Below, piece by piece: positions 1-8,796 of a DNA stretch of 64,000 nucleotides. The DNA lies in the NCBI GenBank assembly GCA_963848355.1, contig CAWKDG010000012.1:62001-126000 (forward strand). Direction: 5' to 3'. The notes beneath the pieces are model-generated. The model saw only the letters and a list, made by a program, of their open reading frames with translations. It was not told the DNA's origin and searched no databases. The position numbers and the translations under genes are program-made. The DNA is from CAWKDG01 sp963848355. Its GTDB lineage: Bacteria; Actinomycetota; Acidimicrobiia; Acidimicrobiales; UBA8190. Each line of letters begins with the position of its first letter. Position 1 is the first letter of the stretch.

Positions 1-2
1 CC

Positions 3-638
3 CCGACGAGCGCCGGACTGCAGCTCCTGCCCATGGTGGGCGGCATGCTCATCACCTTCATCCTGAGCGGCCGGCTCATCTCCCGGTGGGGCCGATACAA
101 GGTCTTCCCCATCTTCGGCACGGGCGTGACAGCCATCGGTCTCTACCTTCTGTCCCTGCTCACCCCGACGACTTCGTTGGCCGTGTCGTCGGTCTACATG
201 TTCGTCGTGGGCTTCGGTCTCGGCGCCGTCATGCAGGTCCTGGTCGTCGCCGTCCAGAACGCCGTCCCCTACAGCCAATTGGGGACGGCGACCTCGTCGG
301 CCACGTTCTTCCGATCGATCGGCGGCGTGATCGGCATCGCCCTCTTCGGAGCCATCTTCGACAGCCGCCTGCTCGCCGAACTGCCCAAATACCTACCAGC
401 GTCGGCCCTGAAGCATCTGTCGGGCGGCAGCATCTCCATCAACCCGGCCCAGATCAGGGCTCTGCCACCGGCCATCCGACAGGGCTATGTCGAGGCCTTC
501 AGCCACGCCATCCACTCCGTCTTCCTCATCGGTGCACCCTTCGCCGCCCTCGCCTTCGCTCTGACCTGGCTTCTCCACGAGGTCCCGCTGCGCAACCAAG
601 CCTTCGTGTCGACGGAGACGGAGTCCGTGTCGCTCTAA
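3..638 (+). CDS. MFS drug efflux transporter, C-terminal part (5' end outside window)
   Basis: The reading frame is open from the first bases and ends with TAA at 638, so only the last ~211 residues are present. The visible part reads PTSAGLQLLPMVGGM and then several hydrophobic helices, the pattern of the second half of 14-helix DHA2 (EmrB/QacA) transporters. These are proton-driven inner-membrane exporters of drugs or metabolites. The charged loop SRWGRYK after the first visible helix matches the MFS signature loop between helices. A long soluble loop lies near residues 120-155 of the fragment, before the last helix. The downstream gene is convergent. A first ATG at 33 is internal and is not the true start. 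Substrate unknown. Confidence 0.85.
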   Translation, partial: PTSAGLQLLPMVGGMLITFILSGRLISRWGRYKVFPIFGTGVTAIGLYLLSLLTPTTSLAVSSVYMFVVGFGLGAVMQVLVVAVQNAVPYSQLGTATSSATFFRSIGGVIGIALFGAIFDSRLLAELPKYLPASALKHLSGGSISINPAQIRALPPAIRQGYVEAFSHAIHSVFLIGAPFAALAFALTWLLHEVPLRNQAFVSTETESVSL

Positions 639-657
639 GAAATCGGTACCCTTCTGA

Positions 658-1569
658 TCAGCGGAAGTGGACGGCCACCTCGTTCCAGAAGAGCTCGAGT
701 GTGTCGGTCGTCCGGGCGGCGGATCCCATCATCCAGTCGGGAACGACGAGTTCATCGACCCCGGCGGTGTCGTAGGCGGCCACCTGCTCGACCATCTCGG
801 CCGGCGTCCCGAGAAGGCGGGACCGGCCCGACGACTCGGCGCGGTGCGGCGCCAACCACCTCTCGTCGGTGCTCAGGTAGACGAGCGCCTGGGTGGAACG
901 GGCGATCGACTCCGGGTCCCGGCCCACCGCCGCGCAATGCCCGGCCAGCACGTCGGTGCGGCGGCGGAAGTCGTCGGCCGTGCCCCAGGCGTTCCACTCG
1001 TCGGCATACCGGGCGGCGATCCTCATCGTCCGCTTCTCTCCGCTTCCGCCCACCAGCAACGGAAGGCGGGACTGCATCGGCTTCGGATCGCAGGGGGCAT
1101 CGGTCATCCGGTAGGCGGTTCCGGCGAACGTCGTCCGCTCCCGGCGGAGCAGTGACGTGATGACGGCACAGGCCTCCTCCAGGTGGTCCAGCCGGGGCCC
1201 GACGTCGAGGAGGTCGATCCCGTAGGCGGCGTGCTCGTTGCTCTGCCACCCGGCGCCGAGGCCGACCACGAACCGACCACCGCTGATGTGGTCGATGGTG
1301 GCGGCGGCGTTGGCCACGACGGCCGGATGCCGGTACAGATTGCCCGAGACGAGCGAACCGAGCCGGAGGTGGTCCGTCTCGGCCGCCAGCGCCGCCAACA
1401 CGGACCAACACTCGAGCACGGCCCCGTCCTTGGGCACGCCTCCGGGATCGTCGGGCATGAAGTGGTCGGCGAAGTAGACGCCGTCCCATCCGGAGCGGTC
1501 GCAGTGCAGCACGATGTCACGGACGTCGCGCCACGGGCGCTGCGGGCTGGGCCAGACGCTGAATCGCAT
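658..1569 (-). CDS. LLM class F420-type oxidoreductase
   Basis: 303 residues, full length for the bacterial luciferase-like monooxygenase fold. The N-terminus MRFSVWPSPQRPW, the GWDGVYFADHF stretch, the LGSLVSGNLYRHPAVVAN strand and the GRFVVGLGAGWQSNEHAAYG motif are typical of the actinobacterial TIGR03560-like F420-dependent subfamily. Such enzymes use reduced F420 (or FMNH2) for hydride transfer to substrates that are mostly unknown. The start at 1569 is supported by a TAGGAT box 7 bases upstream, which implies a leaderless transcript. It is divergent from corA. A second LLM gene lies at 17.5 kb. Cofactor F420 is inferred from the subfamily, not shown by the sequence alone. Confidence 0.88.
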   Translation of the reverse strand: MRFSVWPSPQRPWRDVRDIVLHCDRSGWDGVYFADHFMPDDPGGVPKDGAVLECWSVLAALAAETDHLRLGSLVSGNLYRHPAVVANAAATIDHISGGRFVVGLGAGWQSNEHAAYGIDLLDVGPRLDHLEEACAVITSLLRRERTTFAGTAYRMTDAPCDPKPMQSRLPLLVGGSGEKRTMRIAARYADEWNAWGTADDFRRRTDVLAGHCAAVGRDPESIARSTQALVYLSTDERWLAPHRAESSGRSRLLGTPAEMVEQVAAYDTAGVDELVVPDWMMGSAARTTDTLELFWNEVAVHFR

Positions 1570-1576
1570 GGCGTCG

Positions 1577-1582
1577 ATCCTA
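1577..1582 (-). promoter_or_regulatory. -10 box of a probable leaderless promoter for the LLM oxidoreductase
   Basis: On the minus strand TAGGAT is followed after 7 bases by the ATG at 1569. This spacing would put the transcription start at or next to the start codon. No -35 match was scored. Confidence 0.4.
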
Positions 1583-1623
1583 GGGTCACCGATCCGGGGG
1601 CGGTCACGGACAAGAATCTGCCC

Positions 1624-2583
1624 ATGAACGGGTACCTGATGAGCGTCGACGGAACGGTGACCGCCGCCACGTCCGACGCCATCAAAGAGGGCATCGCCTC
1701 CGGCGCGTTCTTCTGGCTCGACCTCATCGACCTCGATGCCGAAGGCAGCGACCTACTCCTGAACTCCTTCCATTTCCACCCGCTGGCAGTGGAGGACGCC
1801 GAGCACTTCGGCCAACGCCCCAAGCTCGAGGACTACGACGACTTCTACTACCTCGTCGTCCACGGAGCTCAGGGCGACGACGGGGGCACCATCGAGGTCC
1901 ACTGCTTCTACTCGGACACGTTCCTCGTCACCATCGAACGGGGCCAGTGCTCGCAGTTCGACGACGTCCGCACCCGGGCCTCGCTGCGACGGCGCCAGGG
2001 CGGTGGGAGCACCATCATGCTGCTCTACCGGATCATCGACTCCCTCATCGACAGCTTCTTCCCCGTCCTCTCCCGGTTCGACGAGCAGATCGACTCGCTC
2101 GAGGACGCCATCCTGGCCCAGCCCACCGAGGAGCAGCTGGGGACCCTCTTCACCATGAAGCGCTCCCTGGTGGCCCTGCGCAAAGTGATCACGCCCCAGC
2201 GCGACATGTTCGCCACCCTGACCAGCGCCGACTCCGGGCTCCCGGGCATGACACCCGACGCCGAGAGGTACTTCCGCGACCTCTACGACCACCTCATCCG
2301 CATCTCCGACCTCGTCGACAGCTACCGGGACCTGTTGAGCGGGGCCATGGACACGCACCTGTCCACCGTCTCCAACCGGCTGAACGTGGTCATGAAGCAA
2401 CTCACCATCATCGCCACCATCTTCCTCCCCCTGAGCTTCATCACCGGCTTCTTCGGCCAGAACTTCGGATGGATGATCGGCCACATCACCGGCCTCGGGG
2501 CCTTCATCGTCCTCGGTATCGGTGCGCAGATCGTCGTGGCCATCGGCCTCCTCGTGATGTTCCGCCGGAGGAGCTGGCTGTGA
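1624..2583 (+). CDS. corA: CorA-family magnesium/cobalt transporter
   Basis: 319 residues from the ATG at 1624. The long soluble N-terminal domain (to about residue 255) contains the FHFHPLAVEDAEHFGQRPKLEDYDD region of CorA and a long helical stalk. Two membrane helices follow at the C-terminus. The pore signature that is GMN in classic CorA reads GQN here (residues 278-280, FFGQNFGWM). GxN variants with GQN occur in actinobacterial CorA-like proteins, so ion transport is still expected, but selectivity may differ. The protein forms pentameric channels for Mg2+ or other divalent ions in the inner membrane. Earlier in-frame codons upstream lack CorA similarity. The next gene starts 22 bases after the stop and may be co-transcribed. 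Confidence 0.9.
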   Translation: MNGYLMSVDGTVTAATSDAIKEGIASGAFFWLDLIDLDAEGSDLLLNSFHFHPLAVEDAEHFGQRPKLEDYDDFYYLVVHGAQGDDGGTIEVHCFYSDTFLVTIERGQCSQFDDVRTRASLRRRQGGGSTIMLLYRIIDSLIDSFFPVLSRFDEQIDSLEDAILAQPTEEQLGTLFTMKRSLVALRKVITPQRDMFATLTSADSGLPGMTPDAERYFRDLYDHLIRISDLVDSYRDLLSGAMDTHLSTVSNRLNVVMKQLTIIATIFLPLSFITGFFGQNFGWMIGHITGLGAFIVLGIGAQIVVAIGLLVMFRRRSWL

Positions 2584-2605
2584 CAGGCCCGTCTTCATCC
2601 GTCCG

Positions 2606-3253
2606 GTGACGATCTTCGGTTTCCTCCACACCGCCGACGCCCACGTCGACCTGTTCACCACCCTCCTGTCCGAGTTGTCGCCGGAGGACCGGGCCGTCCA
2701 CGTCGTCGATGCCGACCTCCTCACCGACACCGGGCGGCGTGGCGGAGTCGACGACGACCTGCGCACACGGATCGGCACACGTCTCGGGGCGCTGACGGCG
2801 CAGGGGGCCGTCCGCGTCGTCTGTACCTGCTCGACCATCGGTGGGCCGTCCGAGGAGATCGGTCGGGCCGTGGGAATCGACGTGCTCCGGGTCGACCGAC
2901 CCATGGCCACGATCGCCGTGCGCGGCGGAGACCGCATCGCCGTCGTGGCCGCCCTCGAGAGCACCATCGGTCCCACGAGGGACCTGCTGGCGCAGACGGC
3001 CGACCTCCTCGGGCGACACGTCACGATCATCGATGCTCCCTGCCTCGAAGCATGGTCCCACTGGGAGCGGGGCGCAGTCGACCGGTACTACGCCACCATC
3101 GCCTCGCACCTCCAGGCGCTCGACGGCACCGTCGACGTCATCGTCCTGGCCCAGGCGTCGATGGCGCCCGTCGAAGGCCTCGTCCAGCTCACGTCGCTCG
3201 TCGTCAGCAGTCCCCGGACCGCCGTCTCGGCTCTCGTGGGCCGGACCGCCTGA
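2606..3253 (+). CDS. Asp/Glu racemase-like protein
   Basis: 215 residues from a GTG 22 bases after corA. The opening FGFLHTADAHVDLFTTLL, a CTCSTIGG loop near residue 73, an ESTIGPTRDLL segment and VLAQASMAPVEG followed by VSSPRTAVSAL fit the two-domain Asp/Glu/hydantoin racemase fold. In true racemases two cysteines act as acid and base. Here the first loop keeps a cysteine (CTCST), but the second expected position reads LAQASM with no cysteine. A different reaction (decarboxylase or isomerase type) or loss of racemisation is therefore likely. Substrate unknown. The link to corA is by position only. Confidence 0.6.
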   Translation: MTIFGFLHTADAHVDLFTTLLSELSPEDRAVHVVDADLLTDTGRRGGVDDDLRTRIGTRLGALTAQGAVRVVCTCSTIGGPSEEIGRAVGIDVLRVDRPMATIAVRGGDRIAVVAALESTIGPTRDLLAQTADLLGRHVTIIDAPCLEAWSHWERGAVDRYYATIASHLQALDGTVDVIVLAQASMAPVEGLVQLTSLVVSSPRTAVSALVGRTA

Positions 3254-3263
3254 GCGACGACCG

Positions 3264-5166
3264 GTGCAGGTCCTAGGCTGCCCCCTCATCGACCCGGGGA
3301 AGATCCATACCTGTCGGCGCGTCGGCGTCGTCCTGGCCTTGTGCACCGTCGCCGCGTTGTCCGCCTGCGGTGGCGGTGGCGCGTCCCCGCAAGCCTCGCC
3401 GGCGGCCGGTGCCGTGCACGAACCACCACCGCCGGCGGTCCCCCGGCCCTTCGGCACGCTCACCTGTGTTCCCGCGCCACGACATCCGCTTCTGCCCCGG
3501 CGGTCTGACCTCGGGCCGCGACCTCCGCGTCCCCAGCTTCGACGGAGTCCCCCTCGACGCCGACGTGGCTCTGCCGCCGACGGGCAGGGGTCCCTTCCCC
3601 CTCATCGTCATGCTCCATGGTCTCGGTGGCGGCAAGACCGACTGGGAGGTCTCGACCGATGACGGCGCCATCGACGACGTCACCATGGCCACCAAGGGGT
3701 ACGCCGTCCTCATGTACACGGCCCGGGGCTTCGGCGATTCCTGCGGGACGGCCACGTCACGGGCCGACACGCCGGCGTGCGCCAAGGGGTGGATCCACCT
3801 CGCCGACCAGAGATACGAGATCCGCGACACCCAGTACCTGGCGGGCGAGCTCGTCGACGAAGGCCTGGTCCGGCCCCAGATCGCCGTCACCGGTGTCTCC
3901 TACGGCGCCGGACAGTCGCTCGAGCTGGCCATGCTCAAGAACCGGGTGCGGCTGACGAACGGCCGCTTCGCCCCCTGGACGAGCCCCGTGCACCACGTTC
4001 CCATGTCGATCGCCGCCGCCTACGCCGAGTGGCCGTGGGACGATCTCGTGACCGCCCTCAACCCCAACGGCGCCCTCCTGCCGTCGCGCTCCACTCCGGC
4101 CTCGGCCGATCTCTCGCCCATCGGCGTCGACAAACAGAGTTGGAACACCCTTCTCTACGGCGTCACCACCGGCTTCTTCCTGGCACCGCCCGGGGCGGAT
4201 CCGAGCGCCGACCTGACCACCTGGTACAGAGCCATCAGCGCCGGGGAACCTTTCTCGGCCACCGACTCCTCCGCCCTGCGGGAACTCCAGACCTACCACT
4301 CCGCCATCGGCATCCCGCCGCCCTCCGGCGGCGTGCCGGCCGTGGCTGTCCAGAGCGGATGGACCGACACCCTGTTCCCCGTCTCCGAGGCACTCCATTT
4401 CGCCGAGGGCCTCGCCCACACCAAGGTCCACCATCCGCTGCTCCTGATCTTCGACGACAACGGCCACGGGTGGGCCCAGGCCAAGCCGGCCGACATCCGA
4501 CGCCAGGACGCGGCAGCGCTGTCGTTCCTGGACACGGTGATGCTGGATCACGGCACGCCCCGCACACAGGTGCTGGCCGTCGGCCAGACCTGCCCGGCCA
4601 GTGCACCCTCGTCCCCCGTTCTCACGGCTCCGTCGTGGGCGGCGCTCACCACCGGGTCGCTCCAGCTGTCCTCGTCCGCCCCCCAGGTCGTCACCTCGGG
4701 CGGCGGCAGTCCGGCGGTGTCGGCGGCGCTGAACCCCGCCTACGCCAGCAAGCTCTGCCACCCCCTTCCCGCCGGGCGCGAGCCGGGGACGGCCGTCGCC
4801 GCCGAGAGGATCACCCGGGCCACCACCGTCATCGGCTCCCTCCAGGTGACGGCGCAGCTCCATGTGGTCGGGGACTTCCCCGAACTGGTCGGTCGGCTCT
4901 GGGACGTGAGCGCATCCGGCGCCACCCGCCAGTTCGTCGCCGCCGGCGTCGTCCGACCGAACGTGAACCAGTCGGCCCGTGCCGGCCCCGGCACGGCGGG
5001 GAACACCACCGTCACCTTCGACCTGAATCCGAACGAGTACGCGGTGCCGGCGGGCGACACGCTCGAGCTCGAGCTGGTCGGGAGCACGGCGCCGTGGTTC
5101 CGCGCCTCCAACGGGACCTTCACCATCACCGTGACCGACCTCCACGCCACCATCGGCACGCACTGA
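3264..5166 (+). CDS. secreted lipoprotein hydrolase of the CocE/X-Pro peptidase (S15) type, frameshifted
   Basis: Two frames together make one gene. From the GTG at 3264 a positive N-terminus (CRRVGVV), a hydrophobic core and the lipobox LSAC followed by GGGG mark a lipoprotein signal; this frame runs on to FGTLTCVP. The frame then shifts by one base at about 3474 and continues RHDIRFCPGGLTSG, DLRVPSFDGVPLDADVALP and LIVMLHGLGGGKTDWE, with the nucleophile elbow GVSYGAG. A C-terminal jelly-roll domain (about the last 150 residues) fits the X-Pro dipeptidyl-peptidase/CocE family. The mature part is open from 3370 to 5166. These enzymes cleave esters, amides or peptides outside the cell. Dropping one base near 3474 restores the full protein, so an insertion error is the simplest explanation. 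Confidence 0.8.
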
Positions 5167-5176
5167 CCGACGTCCC

Positions 5177-6010
5177 GTGTCCCCGCAGTCGGTGCCCGCA
5201 CAGGTCGACAAAGCCACGCGTTTCCTCTCGCTCCACGTCCGCGGCACCCCCCTGTTGCTGCCGAATCCGTGGGACGTCGGTTCGACCAGACTCCTGGCCT
5301 CGCTCGGCTTCCAGGCTCTCGCCACCACGAGCAGCGGCTTCGCCGCGACCCTCGGTCGTCTCGACGGAACGGTCACCCGTGACGAAGCACTCGCCCATGC
5401 CCGGACCGTCGTCGACGCCACCGATCTGCCCGTGTCGGCCGACCTGGAGAACGGCTTCGCCGACGACCCGTCCTCGGTGGCCGAGACCGTCCGACGCGCC
5501 GTGCGGTGCGGACTGGCGGGCTGCTCGATCGAGGACTCCACCGGCGGCGCCGACCCGCCCGTCTACGACATGACCACGGCCGCCGCGCGCGTGGCCGCCG
5601 CGGCCCGGGCTGCACACGACGGGGATGTCCACCTCGTGCTCACGGCGCGCGCCGAGAACCACCTGCACGGCATCGGTGATCTGGCCGACACCATCGCCCG
5701 GCTCCGGTTGTTCGAGGAGGCCGGGGCCGACGTCCTCTACGCCCCGGGCGTGACCCGCCTGGAGGACATCCGTCGCATCGTCGACAGCGTCGACCGGCCC
5801 GTGAACGTCCTCGCCCTGCCCGGCGCTCCGCCCGTGGCCGAGCTGGCCGCCGCCGGGGTCGGTCGGATCTCGGTGGGCGGGGCCTTCGCCTTCGCCGCCC
5901 TCGGCGCCGTGGTGGACGCCGCACGCGAGCTCCTCGACGAAGGCACCTACCGGTTCTGGGACCATGCCGGGCCCGGGGCCGCCGCCGCCCGCGCCGCCTT
6001 CGGCCGCTGA
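5177..6010 (+). CDS. isocitrate lyase/PEP mutase family protein
   Basis: 277 residues from a GTG 10 bases after the hydrolase stop. The series LLLPNPWDVGSTRLLASLGF, TTSSGFAATLGR, LPVSADLENGFADDP, GCSIEDSTGG and LTARAEN follows the (beta/alpha)8 barrel of the ICL/PEP mutase superfamily in order; the DLENGF and EDS acidic residues bind Mg2+. Members cleave or form C-C or C-P bonds of 2-oxo acids (2-methylisocitrate lyase, oxaloacetate hydrolase, phosphonopyruvate enzymes). The catalytic KKCGH motif of isocitrate lyase is not visible, so plain isocitrate lyase is unlikely. Exact substrate unknown. Confidence 0.85.
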   Translation: MSPQSVPAQVDKATRFLSLHVRGTPLLLPNPWDVGSTRLLASLGFQALATTSSGFAATLGRLDGTVTRDEALAHARTVVDATDLPVSADLENGFADDPSSVAETVRRAVRCGLAGCSIEDSTGGADPPVYDMTTAAARVAAAARAAHDGDVHLVLTARAENHLHGIGDLADTIARLRLFEEAGADVLYAPGVTRLEDIRRIVDSVDRPVNVLALPGAPPVAELAAAGVGRISVGGAFAFAALGAVVDAARELLDEGTYRFWDHAGPGAAAARAAFGR

Positions 6011-6080
6011 CTGGCTGACTGTCCCGCAAGGTCGAGGGTCTGTACCCCTCGTCTCGACGGCCGTCGCGAGAGGCACGGGG

Positions 6081-6114
6081 TAGCCTGAACGTGGACCGAC
6101 ACCCGGTCGGGGAG
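6081..6114 (+). promoter_or_regulatory. putative -10 box and ribosome binding site of the P450 gene
   Basis: TAGCCT at 6081-6086 resembles an actinobacterial -10 box. CGGGGAG ending at 6114 sits 5 bases before the ATG at 6120 and decides that start over the GTG at 6117. Confidence 0.35.
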
Positions 6115-6119
6115 ATGTG

Positions 6120-7337
6120 ATGCCTGCCACTTCTGCGTTCGATCTCGAGCTGCCCGAGCTCGAGATCGCGGGCCTGGAGCGTTCCGACGTCCTGGCCCTC
6201 ATCCGCCAGGCCCGGACCGAGCACTGGTTGGCCCGCACCCCCGTCGGCTTCCTGCTCTCGGACTACCGCGACGCGGTCACCGTCCTGCGGGACCGCCGTT
6301 TCCATTCGGCGCTGTCGCTGATCCCCCAGATGGCCGGGCTCGAGCCCGGTTCGTACATGCAGAACCGCCGTCGGTCGATCCTGGCCATGGAGGGCGACGA
6401 GCACGCACGTCTTCGTCGCCTGGTGGCACCGGCCTTCACACCGGCGTCGACGGACCGGCTCCGTCCCTTCATGCGTGAGGTCGTCTCCGGGCTGGTCGAC
6501 GCCGTCGCCGGCCAGGGTCGGTGCGAATTCGTCTCCGACATCTGCGAGCCGTACCCCATCCCCATCATCTGCGAGCTCCTCGGCGCGCCCAAGGAGGACT
6601 GGAAGCTGTTCTCGGCCTGGGCCACCGACATCTTCCGGATCTTCAACCAGGACCTGGCCACCGATCTCCCCGCCATCGAGCGCGCCTCGGGCGAACTCGA
6701 GTCGTACGTCCTCGCCATGATCGAGGAGCGCCGCCGCCACCCTACCGACGATCTTCTCAGCACCCTCATCGCCATCGAGGAGGAGGGCGACCGCCTGTCG
6801 AGCGACGAGCTGGTCATGCTGACCGAGGCGGTCCTGATGGCGGGAACCGACACCACCCGCAACCAACTGGGCTGCAGTGTGGCCCTGCTCAGCGAATACC
6901 CCGACCAGTGGGCACTGCTCGCCGACCGGCCCGAGCTCGCTCCCCGGGCCGTCGAGGAGACCATGCGCTACCTGGGCGCGGTGCGGGGGACTATCCGGGT
7001 GGCCTCCGAGGACATCGAGTACCGCGACGTCCTCTTCCCCGCCGGCACCATCGTCTCGATCACCCTGGCCGGCGCCAACATGGACCCGGATGTCTTCGCC
7101 GCGCCGGACACCTTCGACATCACCTGCGAACGCGACGCCCTGCAGATGACCTTCGGCTCGGGCATCCACTTCTGCATGGGGGCGGCCCTGGCCCGGGCCG
7201 AACTGCAGGAAGCACTGCCGCTCCTGGCCCGTCGCCTGCCCGACCTCGGCCGCGACGGGCCCGTGCAGTGGAAGCCGTCCACCTTCGGCATCTGGGGCCC
7301 GGCCCGCCTGCCGTTGCGTTTCCGTCCTACGACCTGA
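6120..7337 (+). CDS. cytochrome P450
   Basis: 405 residues, the usual length of soluble bacterial P450s. The I-helix oxygen-activation motif AGTDTTRN begins at residue 241, the ExxR motif is EETMR, and the heme-binding loop FGSGIHFCMG places the proximal Cys at residue 352. It catalyses O2-dependent hydroxylation of a hydrophobic substrate with electrons from a ferredoxin system. No ferredoxin or reductase gene lies nearby. The 3' end overlaps the convergent MocR gene by 11 bases. Substrate cannot be read from the sequence. Confidence 0.95.
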   Translation: MPATSAFDLELPELEIAGLERSDVLALIRQARTEHWLARTPVGFLLSDYRDAVTVLRDRRFHSALSLIPQMAGLEPGSYMQNRRRSILAMEGDEHARLRRLVAPAFTPASTDRLRPFMREVVSGLVDAVAGQGRCEFVSDICEPYPIPIICELLGAPKEDWKLFSAWATDIFRIFNQDLATDLPAIERASGELESYVLAMIEERRRHPTDDLLSTLIAIEEEGDRLSSDELVMLTEAVLMAGTDTTRNQLGCSVALLSEYPDQWALLADRPELAPRAVEETMRYLGAVRGTIRVASEDIEYRDVLFPAGTIVSITLAGANMDPDVFAAPDTFDITCERDALQMTFGSGIHFCMGAALARAELQEALPLLARRLPDLGRDGPVQWKPSTFGIWGPARLPLRFRPTT

Positions 7338-8769
7338 CCGCCTCCCACGCCGTCCGCAGCCGCTCGACCGCCTGACGCAGGACATCCGGGGGGGCGGCGA
7401 ACGACACCCGGATCCGGTCGGCGTGCCCGCCGGAGACCGACAGGGCGGTGGCCGAGGCGACGGCCACGCCGTGGCGCAGGGCGACCCGGGCGAAGCGCTC
7501 GGCGTCGACGCCACCCAGGCTCACCCAGATCGACAGGCCCCCGGCCGGCTCGGTCCAGTGCCACTCGGCCAAACGGTCGGCGAGGAGAGCGGCGAGCACG
7601 TCGTACCGGCGACGGACCTCGACGGACCGTGTCCGCCACACGTCGGGCGAGCCTGACAGCAGGCGCTCGGCCAGCAGCTGGCTGACAGCCGACGTGCCGA
7701 GATCGTTGGTGGCCTTCACCCGGGCGAAACGCAGGGCCAGCGGCTCCGGGGCCCGCACGAACCCGAGCCGGAGCCCACCCCACAGGACCTTGCTCAACGA
7801 GCCGACGACGGCCACCGACGCGTCGGGGCACAGGGCCGACACCGGCGCGGGAGACGGTGACCAGCTCAGGTCGGCCAACGCCAGATCCTCCAGGAGCGGG
7901 ACGCGGTAGCGGCGGACGAGCTCGGCCACGCCTCGGCGACGGACGAGGGGCAGCACCGACCCGGTCGGGCTCTGCACGGTCGGTTGCAGGAACACGAGGG
8001 CGGGCCGGGCGGCCACGGCCTCGCTCAGCGCGTCGAGGCGCACGCCGTCGGCGTCCACGGGGACGCCGACGAGGCGGGCTCCGGCCTGGGCGAAAGCGGC
8101 GATGGCACCCGGATAGCAGGGGTCCTCGACCACCACGGTGTCACCGGGCCGGAGCCAGCACGCGGCGGCGGCGCTGATTCCCTGTTGGGCGCCGGACGTG
8201 ATCACGATCTGGCCGGGCACGGTGGGCAGACCCCACGCGGTGACATGGTCGGCGATCAGGGTCCGCAGGCCCGGCGAGCCCCAGGGGCTGTAGCCGGTCT
8301 CGGGCACCATGGCCCGGAGGTCGCGTGACGACAGCGTGACGGCGGGCAGGCCTCCGGCGTCGTGGAGGACCGAGATCGACAGGTCGATGACCGTCGAGCG
8401 GACGCTGCTGCGCTCCACCAGACGGTGCACGAGGGCCGACCCTTCGCGCCCGTCGGGGAGTCCGAGAGCCGCCGGCCCGGCCACGAACGTCCCGCTCCCG
8501 TGGCGCCGTTCGACCAGTCCGTCGGCCACCAACTGGTCATAGGCGGCCACGGTGGTCCCTCGGCTCACGAACAGCGCCGACGACAGTCCCCGCTCGGAGG
8601 GGAGACGCAGACCCTCGGCCAGGGCCCCGCCCTCGATGGCCCCGGCCACCGCCCGCGCCAGCTGCCGGAAGAGCGGGCCCGGCCCGACGGCCCAGTCCCC
8701 GAGCGTGTCCACCAGGCGTCGCAGCTCCCCCGACCGGGCCACTTTGGCCGAAGTGGATCTGTTCGTCAT
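7327..8769 (-). CDS. MocR/PdxR-type transcriptional regulator (GntR HTH fused to aminotransferase fold)
   Basis: 480 residues. Residues ~30-95 form a GntR winged helix (LRLPSERGLSSALFVSRGTTVAAYDQL, then GSGTFV). Residues ~130-480 form a fold-type I aminotransferase domain with the PLP lysine in GSLSKVLWGG (K327). MocR proteins sense PLP or an amine-PLP adduct and control vitamin B6, GABA, taurine or amino-acid genes. The gene is divergent from an aminotransferase with only a few bases between the starts, so it probably controls that gene and itself. The inverted repeat at 8751-8778 overlaps its start and is the likely operator. Convergent overlap with the P450 gene by 11 bases. Confidence 0.92.
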   Translation of the reverse strand: MTNRSTSAKVARSGELRRLVDTLGDWAVGPGPLFRQLARAVAGAIEGGALAEGLRLPSERGLSSALFVSRGTTVAAYDQLVADGLVERRHGSGTFVAGPAALGLPDGREGSALVHRLVERSSVRSTVIDLSISVLHDAGGLPAVTLSSRDLRAMVPETGYSPWGSPGLRTLIADHVTAWGLPTVPGQIVITSGAQQGISAAAACWLRPGDTVVVEDPCYPGAIAAFAQAGARLVGVPVDADGVRLDALSEAVAARPALVFLQPTVQSPTGSVLPLVRRRGVAELVRRYRVPLLEDLALADLSWSPSPAPVSALCPDASVAVVGSLSKVLWGGLRLGFVRAPEPLALRFARVKATNDLGTSAVSQLLAERLLSGSPDVWRTRSVEVRRRYDVLAALLADRLAEWHWTEPAGGLSIWVSLGGVDAERFARVALRHGVAVASATALSVSGGHADRIRVSFAAPPDVLRQAVERLRTAWEAVRS

Positions 8770-8778
8770 GGTCCACTT
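8738..8778. promoter_or_regulatory. probable MocR operator: three AAGTGG-type half sites
   Basis: AAGTGGA at 8751-8757 and TCCACTT at 8772-8778 form a perfect 7-bp inverted repeat with 14 bases between. A further GCCACTT half site lies at 8738-8744. The repeat covers the MocR start codon and ends right before a candidate ATG (8779) of the aminotransferase. The position suits autorepression and control of both genes. No binding consensus for this MocR is known to me. Confidence 0.5.
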
Positions 8779-8796
8779 ATGTCACATTTGCTGACG

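Noticed and set aside
1753..3030. 425-residue minus-strand frame opposite corA
   Set aside because: No recognisable motif and fully antisense to corA and the racemase-like gene.
3757..5541. 594-residue open frame on the minus strand
   Set aside because: It is antisense to the S15 hydrolase and PEP mutase genes; its protein is Gly/Arg-rich with no family pattern, as expected for high-GC shadow frames.
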